Shown here one piece after another: positions 31,618 to 40,979 of a stretch of DNA of 44,698 nt. Numbering within the stretch: position 1 is the stretch's first letter; every line of letters starts with the position of its first letter. The DNA comes from JBKBMT01 sp046295655 (GTDB lineage Bacteria; Pseudomonadota; Alphaproteobacteria; Rhodobacterales; Rhodobacteraceae): NCBI GenBank assembly GCA_046295655.1, contig JBKBMT010000019.1:1-44698 (forward strand), written 5' to 3'. The notes under the pieces are model-generated. The model made no database searches, had not been told where the DNA came from, and worked only from the letters and a program-made list of their open reading frames with translations. The position numbers and the translations under genes were made by a program.

Positions 31618-32343
31618 ATGGCCGTCACGATCAACTGTGACATGGGCGAAAGCTTCGGGCTGTGGCGCATGGGCGACGACGCCGGCATGATGCCGCTGAT
31701 CCATATCGCCAATGTCGCCTGCGGGTTCCATGCCAGCGATTTCAATCACATGCGCGAGACGGTCCGGCTGGCCAAGGCCAATGGCGTGAAGGTCGGCGCG
31801 CATCCGTCGCTGCCCGATCTGCAGGGGTTCGGCCGGCGCGAGATGAAGATCGGGCGCGAGGAGATGGCGAACTGCCTGATCTACCAGATCGGCGCGCTCG
31901 CGGGGTTCCTGAAGGCCGAGGGCATGGAGCTTCACCACATCAAGCCGCACGGCAGCCTCTATGGCATGGCCGCGCGGCAGGAGGAGATCGCTCACGCCAT
32001 CTGCGATGCGGCCGATGTGTTCGGGGTGCCGATCCTCGGAATGACCGGCACGCTGCACGAGACCATCTATCCCGCCCGGGGCCACCGGATGATCGCCGAA
32101 TTCTACGGCGACCTCGACTATCGGCCCGACGGCAGCCTGATCGTGACCCGCGAACACGAGGCCAAGGACCCCGACGAGATGGCGCGCCGCTGCGTCCGCG
32201 CGATCACCGAGGGCAAGGGCACCGCCATCGACGGCAGCGACATTCCGGTGCGCTGCGATTCGATCTGCATCCACTCCGACACGCCCAATGCGCTGGACAT
32301 CGCCCGTGCCGTGCGCAAGGCCGTCGCCCCCTACACCGCCTGA
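31618..32343 (+). CDS. pxpA: LamB/YcsF family protein, 5-oxoprolinase subunit A type
   Basis: The 241-residue protein has the family signature from the N-terminus: INCDMGESFGLW, NVACGFHASDFNHM, GAHPSLPDLQGFGRREM and IKPHGSLYGMAAR. His and Asp residues in these motifs are the putative metal/catalytic site of the PxpA hydrolase subunit. In known systems PxpA with PxpB and PxpC opens 5-oxo-L-proline in an ATP-dependent reaction. Here it heads an operon that adds biotin carboxylase and BCCP. Start at ATG 31618. Neighbouring genes are 12, 1 and 17 bp apart. Confidence 0.92.
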   Translation: MAVTINCDMGESFGLWRMGDDAGMMPLIHIANVACGFHASDFNHMRETVRLAKANGVKVGAHPSLPDLQGFGRREMKIGREEMANCLIYQIGALAGFLKAEGMELHHIKPHGSLYGMAARQEEIAHAICDAADVFGVPILGMTGTLHETIYPARGHRMIAEFYGDLDYRPDGSLIVTREHEAKDPDEMARRCVRAITEGKGTAIDGSDIPVRCDSICIHSDTPNALDIARAVRKAVAPYTA

Positions 32344-32355
32344 AAGGACCGAACC

Positions 32356-32589
32356 ATGGCACAGATCCTCTCGCCCCTGCCCGGCACCTTCTACCGCTCG
32401 CCCGCCCCGGACAAGCCGCCCTACAAGGCGGACGGCGATTCGGTGGCGGTGGGCGACGTGATCGGGCTGATCGAGGTGATGAAGAGCTTTCACGAGGTGA
32501 AGGCAGAGGTTTCCGGTTCGAACATCCGGTTCGTGACCGACAACGAGGAACCGGTGATGGCCGGTGCCGTGCTGGCGGAGCTGGAGTGA
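32356..32589 (+). CDS. Short biotin carboxyl carrier protein, 77 aa
   Basis: The protein is little more than a biotinyl/lipoyl domain. The biotin Lys is Lys43 in LIEVMKSFHEV, where M-K is preceded by V and followed by S (canonical AMKM is changed to VMKS). Before it come the PLPGTFYRSPAPDKPPY strands and afterwards a short beta half. At 77 residues it lacks the Pro/Ala-rich linker of AccB. Together with the next gene it would supply carboxybiotin to PxpB/PxpC-type proteins, rather than to fatty-acid synthesis. One base separates it from the carboxylase gene. Confidence 0.92.
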   Translation: MAQILSPLPGTFYRSPAPDKPPYKADGDSVAVGDVIGLIEVMKSFHEVKAEVSGSNIRFVTDNEEPVMAGAVLAELE

Positions 32590-32590
32590 C

Positions 32591-33967
32591 ATGCTGAAGC
32601 GGCTTCTGGTCGCCAACCGCGGCGAGATTGCGGTGCGGATCATCCGCGCCGCGCGCGATCTCGGCATCGGGACGGTCGCTGTCCATTCGGATGCCGACCG
32701 GGAGGCGCTGCATGTCCAGCTTGCCGATCAGGCGGTGCACATCGGACCGCCCGCGGCGAAGAAGAGCTACCTGAACGTCCAGGCGTTGCTGGACGCGGCG
32801 CGGGAAACCGGCTGTGACAGCGTCCATCCCGGCTATGGCTTCCTGGCCGAGAACGCCGATTTCGCCGATGCGGTCGGGGCGGCCGGGCTGGTGTTCGTCG
32901 GCCCATCGGGCGATGCGATCCGGCTGATGGGCGACAAGGTGGCGGCACGGTCGGCCGCGCAGGCCGCCGGGGTGCCCGTGGTCCCCGGATCCCGGGGTCG
33001 GGTGGACGGCATCGAGGAGGCGCGGCACATCCTGATGGACACCGGCTTTCCGGTCATGATCAAGGCGGCGGCCGGGGGTGGGGGGCGCGGCATCCGTATC
33101 GCGCAGAATCTGGCCGAGTTCGAAGCGGCCTTCCCGCAGGCCGCGGCCGAGGCCCTGGCGGCGTTCGGCGACGGCGGTCTCTACATGGAAAAGGTCATCG
33201 GCCGGGCCCGGCACATCGAGGTTCAGGTGCTGGCCGACGGCACGGATGCGATCCACTGCTACGAACGGGAATGTTCGCTGCAGCGTCGGCGGCAGAAGGT
33301 GTGGGAGGAGGCGCCGTCCTCGGCCCTGCCCGACAAGGTTCGCGAGTCGCTGTGCGAAAGCGCCGTCCGGCTGGCGCGGACGGTCGGCTATTCCGGGGCG
33401 GGGACGGTCGAATACCTCTACGACGACGCCACGGGGCACTACTATTTCATCGAGATGAACACCCGCATCCAGGTGGAGCATCCGGTGACCGAGATGATCA
33501 CCGGCATCGACCTGGTGGCCGAGATGCTGCGGATCGCAGGCGGCGAAAGGCTGAGGCTGCGTCAGCGGGACGTCGCGGTGAAGGGGCACGCGATCGAGGT
33601 GCGGCTGAACGCCGAGGATCCGGCGCGGGACTTCGCGCCCTTCCCGGGGACCGCGGGCGCCATCCGCCTGCCCGGCGGGCCGGGGGTGCGGTTCGATTCG
33701 ATGCTCTATCCGGGCTACACCGTGCCACCCTTCTACGATTCGCTGCTGGCCAAGCTGATCGTGCATGCCGAAACGCGCGAGGCCGCCATTGCGCGGCTGC
33801 GCCGTGCACTGGCCGAGACCCGGATCGAGGGGCTCAAGACCACCCGACCGCTGTTTCTTGCGCTCGCCGACGACCCGGCGGTGCAGGCGGGGGATGTCCA
33901 TACCCGCTGGCTGGAAGGCTGGCTGGACGCGAATGCCGGGCGGCTTCAGCCCGAAACCGAAACCTGA
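32591..33967 (+). CDS. Biotin carboxylase, AccC type
   Basis: The 458-residue ATP-grasp enzyme carries KRLLVANRGEIAVRIIRAAR, the Gly-rich ATP loop KAAAGGGGRGIRI, KVIGRARHIEVQVLADG, the signature YFIEMNTRIQVEHPVTEMI and the final C-terminal domain. It carboxylates biotin on the BCCP with bicarbonate and ATP. The location between BCCP and pxpB marks it as dedicated to this pathway. The essential accBC genes for fatty-acid synthesis should lie elsewhere. Confidence 0.93.
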   Translation: MLKRLLVANRGEIAVRIIRAARDLGIGTVAVHSDADREALHVQLADQAVHIGPPAAKKSYLNVQALLDAARETGCDSVHPGYGFLAENADFADAVGAAGLVFVGPSGDAIRLMGDKVAARSAAQAAGVPVVPGSRGRVDGIEEARHILMDTGFPVMIKAAAGGGGRGIRIAQNLAEFEAAFPQAAAEALAAFGDGGLYMEKVIGRARHIEVQVLADGTDAIHCYERECSLQRRRQKVWEEAPSSALPDKVRESLCESAVRLARTVGYSGAGTVEYLYDDATGHYYFIEMNTRIQVEHPVTEMITGIDLVAEMLRIAGGERLRLRQRDVAVKGHAIEVRLNAEDPARDFAPFPGTAGAIRLPGGPGVRFDSMLYPGYTVPPFYDSLLAKLIVHAETREAAIARLRRALAETRIEGLKTTRPLFLALADDPAVQAGDVHTRWLEGWLDANAGRLQPETET

Positions 33968-33984
33968 GGGATAGGAGGCAGCCG

Positions 33985-34860
33985 ATGTCGATCAGGTTCA
34001 CCTTCGGGGGGGATGAACACATCTTCGCCGAAGTGTCCGAGGAAATGTCGCTGGAGGCGTTCTTTACCAGCCTTTCGATGACCAACGCGGTGCGCGAGGC
34101 GGGGATCCGCGGCGTCACCGAGATCTGCCCGGCGAACGCCAGTTTCCAGATCAAGTTCGACCCGGACAAGATAAGGCCCGACGATCTTCTGGCCGAACTG
34201 AAGTCGATGGAGGGCGCGGCGTCCAAGTCCGACGCGACGCTCCGCACGCGGATCATGGAGGTTCCGGTCTTCTATCAGGATCCCTGGACGCACGAGACGC
34301 TGATGCGGTTCCGCGAGCGCCATCAGGACCCGACCGCGACCGACCTGGAATATGCCGCGCGCATCAACAACCTGGGAACAGTGGACAGGTTTGTCGAGGC
34401 CCATTCCAGCCAGCCCTGGTTCGTGTCGATGGTCGGCTTCGTCGCCGGGCTGCCGTTCCTTTACCAGATGGTCGAGCGGTCCCGGCAGCTCGAAGTGCCG
34501 AAATACCTGCGCCCGCGCACCGATACGCCGAAGCTGACGGTGGGCCACGGTGGCTGCTTCTCGTGCATCTATTCGGTGCGCGGGGCAGGAGGATACCAGA
34601 TGTTCGGCATCACGCCGATGCCGATCTACGACCCGGAACAGAAGATCAGCTATCTGCAGGACGAGATGTGCCTGTTCCGCCCCGGCGACATCGTGAAATG
34701 GAAGCCGATCGGCCGCGACGACTATGACGCGGCACTGGAAGAGGTGGCAGCCAACCGGTTCCAGCCGAAGATCCGCGACTGCACCTTCAGCCTGGCGGAG
34801 TTCAACCGTGACATGAAGGGCACCAACGCCAAGCTGATGGAGGCGCTCAATGGCCGTTAA
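33985..34860 (+). CDS. pxpB: PxpB/KipI-like protein (allophanate hydrolase subunit 1 domain)
   Basis: The 291-residue protein has the AHS1/KipI fold: EMSLEAFFTSLSMTNAVREA, RIMEVPVFYQDPWTHETLMR, WFVSMVGFVAGLPFLYQMVE, and the PKLTVGHGGCFSCIYSVRGA, GGYQMFGITPMPIYDPEQ parts. It is about 60 residues longer than typical KipI. In urea carboxylase the same domain is half of the carboxyltransferase. A good AGGAGG site precedes the ATG at 33985. It overlaps the pxpC start by 11 bases, indicating a stoichiometric complex. Confidence 0.9.
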   Translation: MSIRFTFGGDEHIFAEVSEEMSLEAFFTSLSMTNAVREAGIRGVTEICPANASFQIKFDPDKIRPDDLLAELKSMEGAASKSDATLRTRIMEVPVFYQDPWTHETLMRFRERHQDPTATDLEYAARINNLGTVDRFVEAHSSQPWFVSMVGFVAGLPFLYQMVERSRQLEVPKYLRPRTDTPKLTVGHGGCFSCIYSVRGAGGYQMFGITPMPIYDPEQKISYLQDEMCLFRPGDIVKWKPIGRDDYDAALEEVAANRFQPKIRDCTFSLAEFNRDMKGTNAKLMEALNGR

Positions 34861-35821
34861 GGTGATCGCTCCCGGTCTGTCCACCACGGTGCAGGATCTG
34901 GGCCGGCCGGGATACTACCACCTCGGGATTCCGCTGTCGGGCGGGATGGACCGCTTTGCCCTGCGCGCCGCCAACATGCTGGTCGGCAACGACGAGGGGG
35001 CTGCGGTGCTTGAAGCCGTGTTCATGGGGCCGGAGCTGGAGTTCACCGCCCCGGCGTCGGTCGCCGTGACCGGCGGCGACCTGCCGCCGAAGGTGAACGG
35101 AGACGAGCGGCCGTGCTGGGAAAGCTTCCCGGTCAAGGCAGGCGACCGGCTGTCGTTCGGGTTCCTGAGGTCCGGCGCGCGGGCCTACATCGCGGTGTCC
35201 GGTGGTATCGACGTGCCCGAGAAGCTGGGCTCGCGGTCAACCTACACGCTGGGGGCGCTGGGCGGGCACGAGGGCCGGGCGCTGAAGGCGGGCGATGAAC
35301 TGCCCGTCGGTGCTGCGCAGGGCCGGAGCGGCGGGTCGGTGCCAGCGGACCTGCGCCGGATGCCGGGCAATCCGGCCGAGTTGCGGATGTTGCCGGGGCT
35401 TTACTGGCACCGGATTACCGATGCGGCGGGCGAGCGGTTCTTTGCGGACACCTGGAAGGTGGCGCCCGAGGCCGACCGGATCGGATACCGTTTCCGCGGC
35501 GGCAGCCCGCTGGAATTCGTGCCGCGGAAGCAGCCCTTCGGCGCGGGATCGGATCCGTCGAACATCGTCGATGCCTGCTATCCCTACGGCTCGATCCAGG
35601 TCCCGGGCGGGACCGAACCGATCGTGCTGCACCGCGACGCCGTGTCGGGGGGCGGCTACATGATGGTCGGCACCGTGATCTCGGCCGACATGGACCTGAT
35701 CGGACAGTTGCAGCCGCACAGCCCGGCGCGGTTCGTGAAGGTCACGATGGATGAGGCCCTGGCGGCGCGGCATGACCGGGCCGCGGCACTGGCGCGTGTC
35801 CGATCGCACCTTGGACGCTGA
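34850..35821 (+). CDS. pxpC: PxpC/KipA-like protein (allophanate hydrolase subunit 2 domain)
   Basis: The 323-residue protein shows AHS2/KipA signatures: APGLSTTVQDLGRPGYYHLG, PLSGGMDRFALRAANMLVGN, ARAYIAVSGGIDVPEKLGSR and GSIQVPGGTEPIVLHRDAVS, GGYMMVGTVISADMDLIGQL. In urea carboxylase this domain carries the substrate carboxylation site. With PxpB it should form the carboxyltransferase-like partner of the BCCP. It is the last gene of the operon, with 39 bases to the convergent AraC gene. Confidence 0.93.
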   Translation: MAVKVIAPGLSTTVQDLGRPGYYHLGIPLSGGMDRFALRAANMLVGNDEGAAVLEAVFMGPELEFTAPASVAVTGGDLPPKVNGDERPCWESFPVKAGDRLSFGFLRSGARAYIAVSGGIDVPEKLGSRSTYTLGALGGHEGRALKAGDELPVGAAQGRSGGSVPADLRRMPGNPAELRMLPGLYWHRITDAAGERFFADTWKVAPEADRIGYRFRGGSPLEFVPRKQPFGAGSDPSNIVDACYPYGSIQVPGGTEPIVLHRDAVSGGGYMMVGTVISADMDLIGQLQPHSPARFVKVTMDEALAARHDRAAALARVRSHLGR

Positions 35822-35860
35822 GAGGGGCGGGGGCAGTTGGTGCGACAGCTTCGGCCACGG

Positions 35861-36817
35861 TCAGCGGTGCTCGCGCACTTCGCGCGGGGTGAGGCCGTAT
35901 CGGGCGCGGAACGCCCTGCTGAACTGCGCCTGATCGGAAAACCCGTTTGCCCACGCAATCTCGCCGATCGAGCGGCTGTCGGAGGGGTTGGTCAGATCGT
36001 CGTGCGCCGCCGCCAGCCGCATCTCGCGCACCCACTGCCCAAGCGTCCGGTTGGTGTCCCGCAGCAATTCGTGCAGGTAGCGCACCGATATGCCGCAACC
36101 CGCCGCCACGGCTTCGGGGCCGAGGTCAGGGTCGGCAAGGTTGCGCAGCACGAAGGATTCGATCCGCGTCAGATGCGCCGCGCGCACCGACGACGCGCCC
36201 GAGGTCAGCAGCCGTTCATCGGATTGCAGGGCGAGCGCCAGCAGGTCCACCAGCTGCCGCCCGACCAGGGTCCGGGTTTCCTCGGTCATGGCGTGATAGC
36301 GCTGCGGGATCAGGTGGACCATGTCCACGAACAGCCCGTTCGCCCCGTTGGTGGCATCGAATTCCAGCGAACAGAACCGGTCCGGCGCCCGCACCCGGCC
36401 CGCCAGCATGTCCACCGACAGTTTCATCACCCACAGGTCCGCCGCCTCGGAATGGCTGAATTCATAGGGTTCGTGGCTGCGTTCCAGGAAGAAGGCGCCC
36501 GGATTGGCGCGGATCTCCTTGCCGCACTGGGCAAAGCGCACCTCGGATCTGGCGGGAATGGTGACGAGGAACTCCTCGGGTCCCGGATCGCGGAAATGCC
36601 GCGGCAGCCGGCGGTAGAGCAGCGCATCGGAGGTCAGCCGCGACAGCGACACGCTGCCGCCCAGATCCCAGATCGTCAGGTCGCCGTCGAAGGTTTCGGG
36701 CCGGCGGAAGGTGAGGTCCAGCGGGAAATAGGCGCGTCCGATCGCATCGTGCCAGTGCCGGCTGCGCGCCGCGATATCGACGCCCTGCGTGGTGATTGTC
36801 GTGATCCCGTGCCGCAT
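35861..36817 (-). CDS. AraC-family transcriptional regulator
   Basis: ATG 36817 gives 318 residues (MRHGITTITTQGVDIAARSR). The N-terminal 200 residues are a cupin-like ligand domain (IWDLGGSVSLSRLTSD, NPGAFFLERSHEPYEF). The C-terminal 100 residues hold two HTHs (LGPEAVAAGCGISVRYLHEL and IGEIAWANGFSDQAQFSRAF, followed by the RARYGLTPREVR signature). It diverges from the hyuB operon and is its likely regulator. It converges on pxpC. Confidence 0.92.
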   Translation of the reverse strand: MRHGITTITTQGVDIAARSRHWHDAIGRAYFPLDLTFRRPETFDGDLTIWDLGGSVSLSRLTSDALLYRRLPRHFRDPGPEEFLVTIPARSEVRFAQCGKEIRANPGAFFLERSHEPYEFSHSEAADLWVMKLSVDMLAGRVRAPDRFCSLEFDATNGANGLFVDMVHLIPQRYHAMTEETRTLVGRQLVDLLALALQSDERLLTSGASSVRAAHLTRIESFVLRNLADPDLGPEAVAAGCGISVRYLHELLRDTNRTLGQWVREMRLAAAHDDLTNPSDSRSIGEIAWANGFSDQAQFSRAFRARYGLTPREVREHR

Positions 36818-36895
36818 CGCCCCCGTCCCCTCTGCACCGGGAATCAGGCCATGCTTCGGCCCGTGTGTAAAGGAAATGCTGCGCGATCGGGGCCT

Positions 36896-36927
36896 GGGTG
36901 CACTGTGGCGCAAGATTCGGTGCACCC
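36896..36927. promoter_or_regulatory. Two GGTGCAC sites 22 bp apart upstream of hyuB
   Basis: GGTGCAC occurs at 36897-36903 and 36919-36925, in the same orientation and two helical turns apart, and the flanks also pair as GGGTGCA/TGCACCC. AraC-type regulators bind pairs of direct-repeat half-sites at about this spacing. The rest of the 257-bp divergent region (36818-37074) shows no gene. Pattern-based only. Confidence 0.4.
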
Positions 36928-37074
36928 CCTGCAAAGACCTGCCCGCCGGCGCGGCGTTACGCTTTCCGCGGCAATGGTGCTGAAGACGCCATGCGACAGG
37001 GAAGCCATCCGATTCGCCGCGGCAGGACTGCCGCGCGTCCTTCCCCCGCATGGCCCCTCTGGGGAGGACAGACG

Positions 37075-38862
37075 ATGACGGGGCAGACAGCCGCCCGGCC
37101 CGAGGTCGATCCGATCACGCTCTCGGTGGTGCGCGGGATACTCGAGACGACGCAGCGCGAGATGACGCTGAGCCTGGAAAAGACCGCGCGGTCGAGCGTG
37201 TTCAATCTGGCGCACGACTATTCCACCGCGCTGTTCAACGCGCGGCCCGAGATGATCCTGCAGGGGCAGGACATCCCCATCCACCTGGGCAGCCTGATCC
37301 CGGCGATGAAGGTGGTGGCGAAATACTTCGAGGGCGACATCCGCGAAGGCGACCTGATCATCCACAACGATCCGGCCTGGGGCGGCAGCCATGCGATCGA
37401 CACCTGCTTCTACCGTCCGGTGTTCTACAACGGAAAGCTGAAGTACTGGACCGTCTGCAAGGGCCATCTGACCGACATCGGCGGTCCGGTGCCCGCGGGC
37501 TACAACCCCAACGCCACCGAAATCTATGCCGAATGCCTGCGCATTCCGCCGGTCAAGGTCTGGGACCGCGGCGTGCCGCGCAAGGACGTGCTGAACTTCA
37601 TCCTGACCAACATGCGCGCCCGCCGCGATCAGGAGGGCGACTTCAACGCCCTGATCGGCGCCTGCCAGGTGGGCGAACGCGCGCTGATCGCGATGCTGGA
37701 CAAGTATGGCGAGGAACAGGTCGATGCCTGCATCGACACGCTTCTGGACATGGCCGAACGGCAGATGCGCAGCCTCATCGCCAGCGTGCCCGACGGCACC
37801 TACGAGGGCACCGCCATCCTCGAGGATGCGGGCCACGGCTTTGGCGACTTCGAGATCACGGCAAAGGTGACGATCAGGGGCGACGCCTGTCACATCGCCA
37901 TCTCCAGCCCGCCGCAGGTGCCCTATTTCATCAACAGCTACGAGGGCAACAGCTATTCCGGGGTCTATCTGGGCCTGATGATGTTCGCCCAGTTGCCGCC
38001 CCCATACAACGAGGGGCTCTATCGCTGCGTGACGGTGGACATGGGGCCGAAGGGCACGCTGTGCAACGCGAAGGAACCCGCGCCGCACATGAACTGCACC
38101 ACGACGCCCATGGAGACGCTGACCGACGCGGTGCGACTGGCCTTCGAGAAGGCGGTGCCGGAAAAGGTCTCGGCCTCCTGGGGCCATGCCAACGGGCTGA
38201 ACATCGCGGGCTGGGACAAGCGGCACGACGAGGAATACGTGACCATGGTGCTGGCCACGATCATCTCGGGCGCCGGTGCGACGCCCAGCCAGGACGGCTG
38301 GCACGCCTGCGGGCCGGAATGCTGTTTCGGGGCACTGACCTCGGGCGATGTCGAGCTTCTGGAATACTCCTACCCGATCATCATCCACCGCTATTCGCTG
38401 ATGGAGGATTCGGGCGGCGCGGGCAAGTTCCGCGGCGGATCCGGCACCGCCTGGGAGGTGGAGCCGCTGAACGACGACATGACGTTCATCACCTTCGGCG
38501 AGGGCCGGCGCATTCCGGCCATGGGCGCGGCCGGCGCCACCTCGGCGCTGGTCGATCGCAAGGTCGGCCGACTCGAGCTGAACCGGGCCGGTGCGGAGCC
38601 GAAGGTCATAAGGGAGAACGTGATCGAGGTCATCAAGCCCGGCGACCGGATCACCAACATGAATCCCGGCGGCGGCGGCTATGGCGACCCGATGGAACGG
38701 GCGGTGGACAAGGTTGTGTGGGACGTGCGCAACGGCCTCGTCTCGGTCGAGGGCGCGCGGGAGGATTACGGCGTGGTCATCTCGGACCCGGTGAGCCTGA
38801 GCGTGGACATGGAAGCAACCCGAAAGCTGCGCGCCAGCCGGCGTGCGGTGGCGGCCGAGTGA
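37075..38862 (+). CDS. hyuB: Hydantoinase B/oxoprolinase-family subunit
   Basis: The 595-residue protein is of HyuB type: DPITLSVVRGILETTQREMT near the N-terminus, HNDPAWGGSHAIDTCFY, the C-terminal EDSGGAGKFRGGSGTAWEVE and NPGGGGYGDPMERA. With HyuA it forms the ATP-dependent enzymes that open hydantoins, 5-oxoproline, caprolactam or carboxylate acetophenone-like ketones. It is slightly longer than many HyuB (about 560-590). Start at ATG 37075 after GGGGAGG. The gap to hyuA is 14 bp. Confidence 0.93.
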   Translation: MTGQTAARPEVDPITLSVVRGILETTQREMTLSLEKTARSSVFNLAHDYSTALFNARPEMILQGQDIPIHLGSLIPAMKVVAKYFEGDIREGDLIIHNDPAWGGSHAIDTCFYRPVFYNGKLKYWTVCKGHLTDIGGPVPAGYNPNATEIYAECLRIPPVKVWDRGVPRKDVLNFILTNMRARRDQEGDFNALIGACQVGERALIAMLDKYGEEQVDACIDTLLDMAERQMRSLIASVPDGTYEGTAILEDAGHGFGDFEITAKVTIRGDACHIAISSPPQVPYFINSYEGNSYSGVYLGLMMFAQLPPPYNEGLYRCVTVDMGPKGTLCNAKEPAPHMNCTTTPMETLTDAVRLAFEKAVPEKVSASWGHANGLNIAGWDKRHDEEYVTMVLATIISGAGATPSQDGWHACGPECCFGALTSGDVELLEYSYPIIIHRYSLMEDSGGAGKFRGGSGTAWEVEPLNDDMTFITFGEGRRIPAMGAAGATSALVDRKVGRLELNRAGAEPKVIRENVIEVIKPGDRITNMNPGGGGYGDPMERAVDKVVWDVRNGLVSVEGAREDYGVVISDPVSLSVDMEATRKLRASRRAVAAE

Positions 38863-38876
38863 AGGAGGGCGGAGCG

Positions 38877-40979
38877 ATGAAGACCGAATATCGTCTGGGC
38901 ATCGACGCCGGCGGCACCTTCACCGATTTCGTGCTGGCAGACCGGTCGGGCAAGGTGCGGCTCTACAAGGCGCTGTCCACCCCCCAGGACCCGACCGCAG
39001 CGATCCGCAACGGTCTGGAACTGATCGCCGAGGATCTGGGTGTTCCGCCCGGGCGGATCGTGTCGAACTGCGACCTTTGCATCAACGGCACCACGGTGGG
39101 CCTCAACGCGCTGATCCAGCACAAGGGCGCCAAGACCGGCCTGATCTGCACCGCCGGTCACGAGGACAGCCTGGAGATCCGGCTGGGCCACAAGGAGGAC
39201 GGGTACCGCTACGATCCCGAATACCCGCCCGCCACCATGCTGGTGCCGCGCTACCTGCGCCGCGGGGTCCGCGAGCGGGTGCTGTCGACCGGCGAGGTCC
39301 GCACCCCGCTGCACGAGGAGGACGTGCGTGCAGCCTGCGAGCTGTTCCTTGCCGAAGGGGTCGAGACAGTGGCGGTCAGCTTCGTCTGGTCTGTCCTGCA
39401 TCCCGACCACGAACGCCGCGCCGCCGAGATCGTGCGCGAGATGATGCCGGCCGCCGTGCTGACGCTGGGGTCGGAACTATATCCGCAGGTGCGCGAATAC
39501 ACCCGCACCTCGACCGCCGTCGTCAACGCCTATCTTGCGCCGATCATGAAGCGCTATGTCGATGCGGTCGATGCCTACTTCCGCAGTCTCGGGGCAACGC
39601 AGCCGGTGCGCTACTTCCAGTCGAACGGCGGGCTTGCGATCGGCCAGGCGATGACCGACCGGTCGGTCTATGCCATCAACTCGGGCCCGGCTTCGGCGCC
39701 GGCCGCAGGTCAGTATGTCTGCGAGCCGTTCGAGAAGCGTGATGTGATCACGGTGGACATGGGCGGCACGTCCTTCGACATCACGCTGACCAAGGACGGA
39801 TCGACCAACATCAACAAGAACATCGACTTCCTGCGGTATCGCATCGGGGTGCCGATGATCCAGGTGGAAACGCTGGGCGCCGGTGGCGGGTCGATCGGCT
39901 GGATCGACGAGATGGGGCTGATGCAGATGGGTCCGCAATCGGCGGGGTCCGACCCGGGGCCGGCATGTTATGGCCAGGGCGGCACGCTGCCCACCGTTTC
40001 GGACGCCAACCTGATCCTCGGCTATCTCAACCCCGACGGACTGGTGGGCGGGCGCCTGCCGCTCGACTACCGCAAGGCCGAGGAAGCGATCCGCGTGCAT
40101 CTTGCCGAACCGCTGGGCATGAGCGTGGAGCGTGCCGCCTATGGCATGTTCACCATCGTCAACGCGAACATGGTGAACGGCATCCGCCGGGTCACGGTGG
40201 AACGGGGCTATGACCCGCGCGACTTCGTGCTGGTCGGTGCCGGCGGGGCGACGGCCGCCCATATCACGGCGCTGGCCGATGCGATGGGGATCGGCACCAT
40301 CGTGTTGCCAAAGCTCGCCTCGGGGCTTTGCGCCTTCGGTCAGATCATCTCGGACGTGAAGTACAACTACATGGCCACCGCACCGCTGCGGCTGGACAAC
40401 GACGCCGCCTATGCCCGGATCGACGCCCTGTTCGGCGAGATCGAGGACCAGGGCATCGCCCATCTGAAGGCTGACGGGTTCGACGAGGACCGGATCCGGA
40501 TCCGCCGCAGTCTCGACATGCGCTATGTCGGGCAGGTTCACGAATGCACGGTCGAAATCGGCAATTTCCCCGTCAACGCCGAGACGATCGGGCAGATCAT
40601 CGACGCGTTCCATCGCCGGCACGAACAGCTCTACACCTATTCCGAACGCCATTCGACGGTCGAGGTGGTGAACATAGAAAGCACCGTCTACGGTGTGGTG
40701 GACAAGCCCGCCCGGATGGAACTGGAACCGGGGGACGAGCCGGAGACGGCCCTGAAGGGCTGGCGCGACGCGGTCTTCAGCGCCGACGGCAGCCGCACCC
40801 GCACCCCGATCTACGACGGCGGCCGGCTGGGTGCGGGCGCACGGATCGCCGGGCCGGCGGTGATCGAGGAAGAGACCACGACCATCGTCATCGAACCCGG
40901 CTGGACCGCACGGCTGGATCCCAGCGGATCCTATCTCATCACCCGCGCGGCGGTGGCGGAAAGGGCGAAGGCAGCATGA
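38877..40979 (+). CDS. hyuA: Hydantoinase A/oxoprolinase-family subunit (ATPase)
   Basis: The 700-residue protein has the ASKHA-type ATP site: LGIDAGGTFTDFVLAD (residues about 6-21), GTTVGLNALIQHKGAKTGLI, VDMGGTSFDITLTKDG and LVGAGGATAAHITALADAMG. It phosphorylates or activates the cyclic amide for ring opening, together with HyuB. The start at 38877 has AAGGAGGGCGGA upstream. It overlaps the first transporter gene by four bases, so enzyme and importer are one operon. N-methylhydantoin, hydantoin, oxoproline or other lactams are all possible substrates. Confidence 0.94.
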   Translation: MKTEYRLGIDAGGTFTDFVLADRSGKVRLYKALSTPQDPTAAIRNGLELIAEDLGVPPGRIVSNCDLCINGTTVGLNALIQHKGAKTGLICTAGHEDSLEIRLGHKEDGYRYDPEYPPATMLVPRYLRRGVRERVLSTGEVRTPLHEEDVRAACELFLAEGVETVAVSFVWSVLHPDHERRAAEIVREMMPAAVLTLGSELYPQVREYTRTSTAVVNAYLAPIMKRYVDAVDAYFRSLGATQPVRYFQSNGGLAIGQAMTDRSVYAINSGPASAPAAGQYVCEPFEKRDVITVDMGGTSFDITLTKDGSTNINKNIDFLRYRIGVPMIQVETLGAGGGSIGWIDEMGLMQMGPQSAGSDPGPACYGQGGTLPTVSDANLILGYLNPDGLVGGRLPLDYRKAEEAIRVHLAEPLGMSVERAAYGMFTIVNANMVNGIRRVTVERGYDPRDFVLVGAGGATAAHITALADAMGIGTIVLPKLASGLCAFGQIISDVKYNYMATAPLRLDNDAAYARIDALFGEIEDQGIAHLKADGFDEDRIRIRRSLDMRYVGQVHECTVEIGNFPVNAETIGQIIDAFHRRHEQLYTYSERHSTVEVVNIESTVYGVVDKPARMELEPGDEPETALKGWRDAVFSADGSRTRTPIYDGGRLGAGARIAGPAVIEEETTTIVIEPGWTARLDPSGSYLITRAAVAERAKAA

